64,000 nt of DNA, taken from NCBI GenBank assembly GCA_019120375.1, contig DWVE01000013.1, forward strand, positions 20,990 through 84,989. Direction: 5' to 3'. Below are positions 61,473 through 64,000 of this stretch, in pieces; the first letter of the stretch is position 1; every line of letters begins with the position of its first letter. The stretch comes from Allofournierella_A excrementavium. GTDB taxonomy: Bacteria > Bacillota > Clostridia > Oscillospirales > Ruminococcaceae. Made by a program: the position numbers and the translations under genes. The notes under the pieces are model-generated. The model was not told where the DNA came from. It worked only from the letters and a program-made list of their open reading frames with translations, and did no database searches.

Positions 61473-64000
<2,528 letters not shown>

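Overview
The window is GC-rich chromosomal DNA of a Gram-positive anaerobe, most likely a Clostridia member of the Oscillospiraceae/Ruminococcaceae (the Faecalibacterium, Subdoligranulum and Gemmiger neighbourhood). The basis is the order rpmH, dnaA, dnaN, S4-domain gene, recF, remB, gyrB, gyrA; a ParA/ParB/Noc set with Firmicutes-type parS sites; Firmicutes-style lipoprotein signal peptides and strong AGGAGG ribosome sites. The genus cannot be fixed from sequence alone. The replication origin lies at about 55.0-56.75 kb. To its left most genes run on the minus strand (away from the origin) and to its right all run on plus.

Left part (1-31 kb). After the truncated start of a sugar-binding lipoprotein comes a plus-strand group with a DUF1538 membrane protein, a fused pair of P-II-like domains, an alpha/beta hydrolase and a MIF-type tautomerase. 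From 5.7 to 24.6 kb lies what I regard as the most interesting locus: a carbohydrate system made of a six-gene minus-strand operon (glucose-6-P-isomerase-like, ManA-like, class II aldolase, TIM-like, LarA-like, TauE-like), a nagB-like/nagA/tauE group behind a histidine kinase and LuxR-type response regulator, a LacI-family regulator, an AGE-family epimerase, and an SsuABC/TauABC-type importer with two separate binding proteins. Four promoters in this locus share one palindrome, GTATGA-N7-TCATAC, placed exactly 23 nt upstream of the -10 hexamer; one of the four copies has a degenerate distal arm. Several of the enzymes are recognisable members of glycolytic families that lack canonical phosphate-binding or catalytic residues. 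I infer that the locus handles an unusual sugar, possibly a sulfonated one; this is a hypothesis.

Middle part (24.7-39.8 kb). Housekeeping and small operons: apeB-gluQRS-metallophosphoesterase, uppP-DUF362 ferredoxin, a PH-domain pair with a HAD phosphatase and ogt, tag, two unknown small genes with their own promoters and terminators, an XRE regulator, an ARE-type ABC-F protein, and tRNA-Met/tRNA-Glu genes separated by a near-perfect inverted repeat.

Origin-proximal part (39.9-64 kb). serS, parB and parA; four perfect parS sites; noc, rsmG, mnmG, mnmE; a TetR regulator; jag, yidC, yidD, rnpA, rpmH; then dnaA through a truncated gyrA. Two unusual non-coding structures occur here: a 76-bp-period tandem array between mnmE and mnmG, and copies of a dispersed, roughly 345-bp repeat (also at 4.7-5.6 kb) whose hairpin stems differ between copies by compensatory changes.
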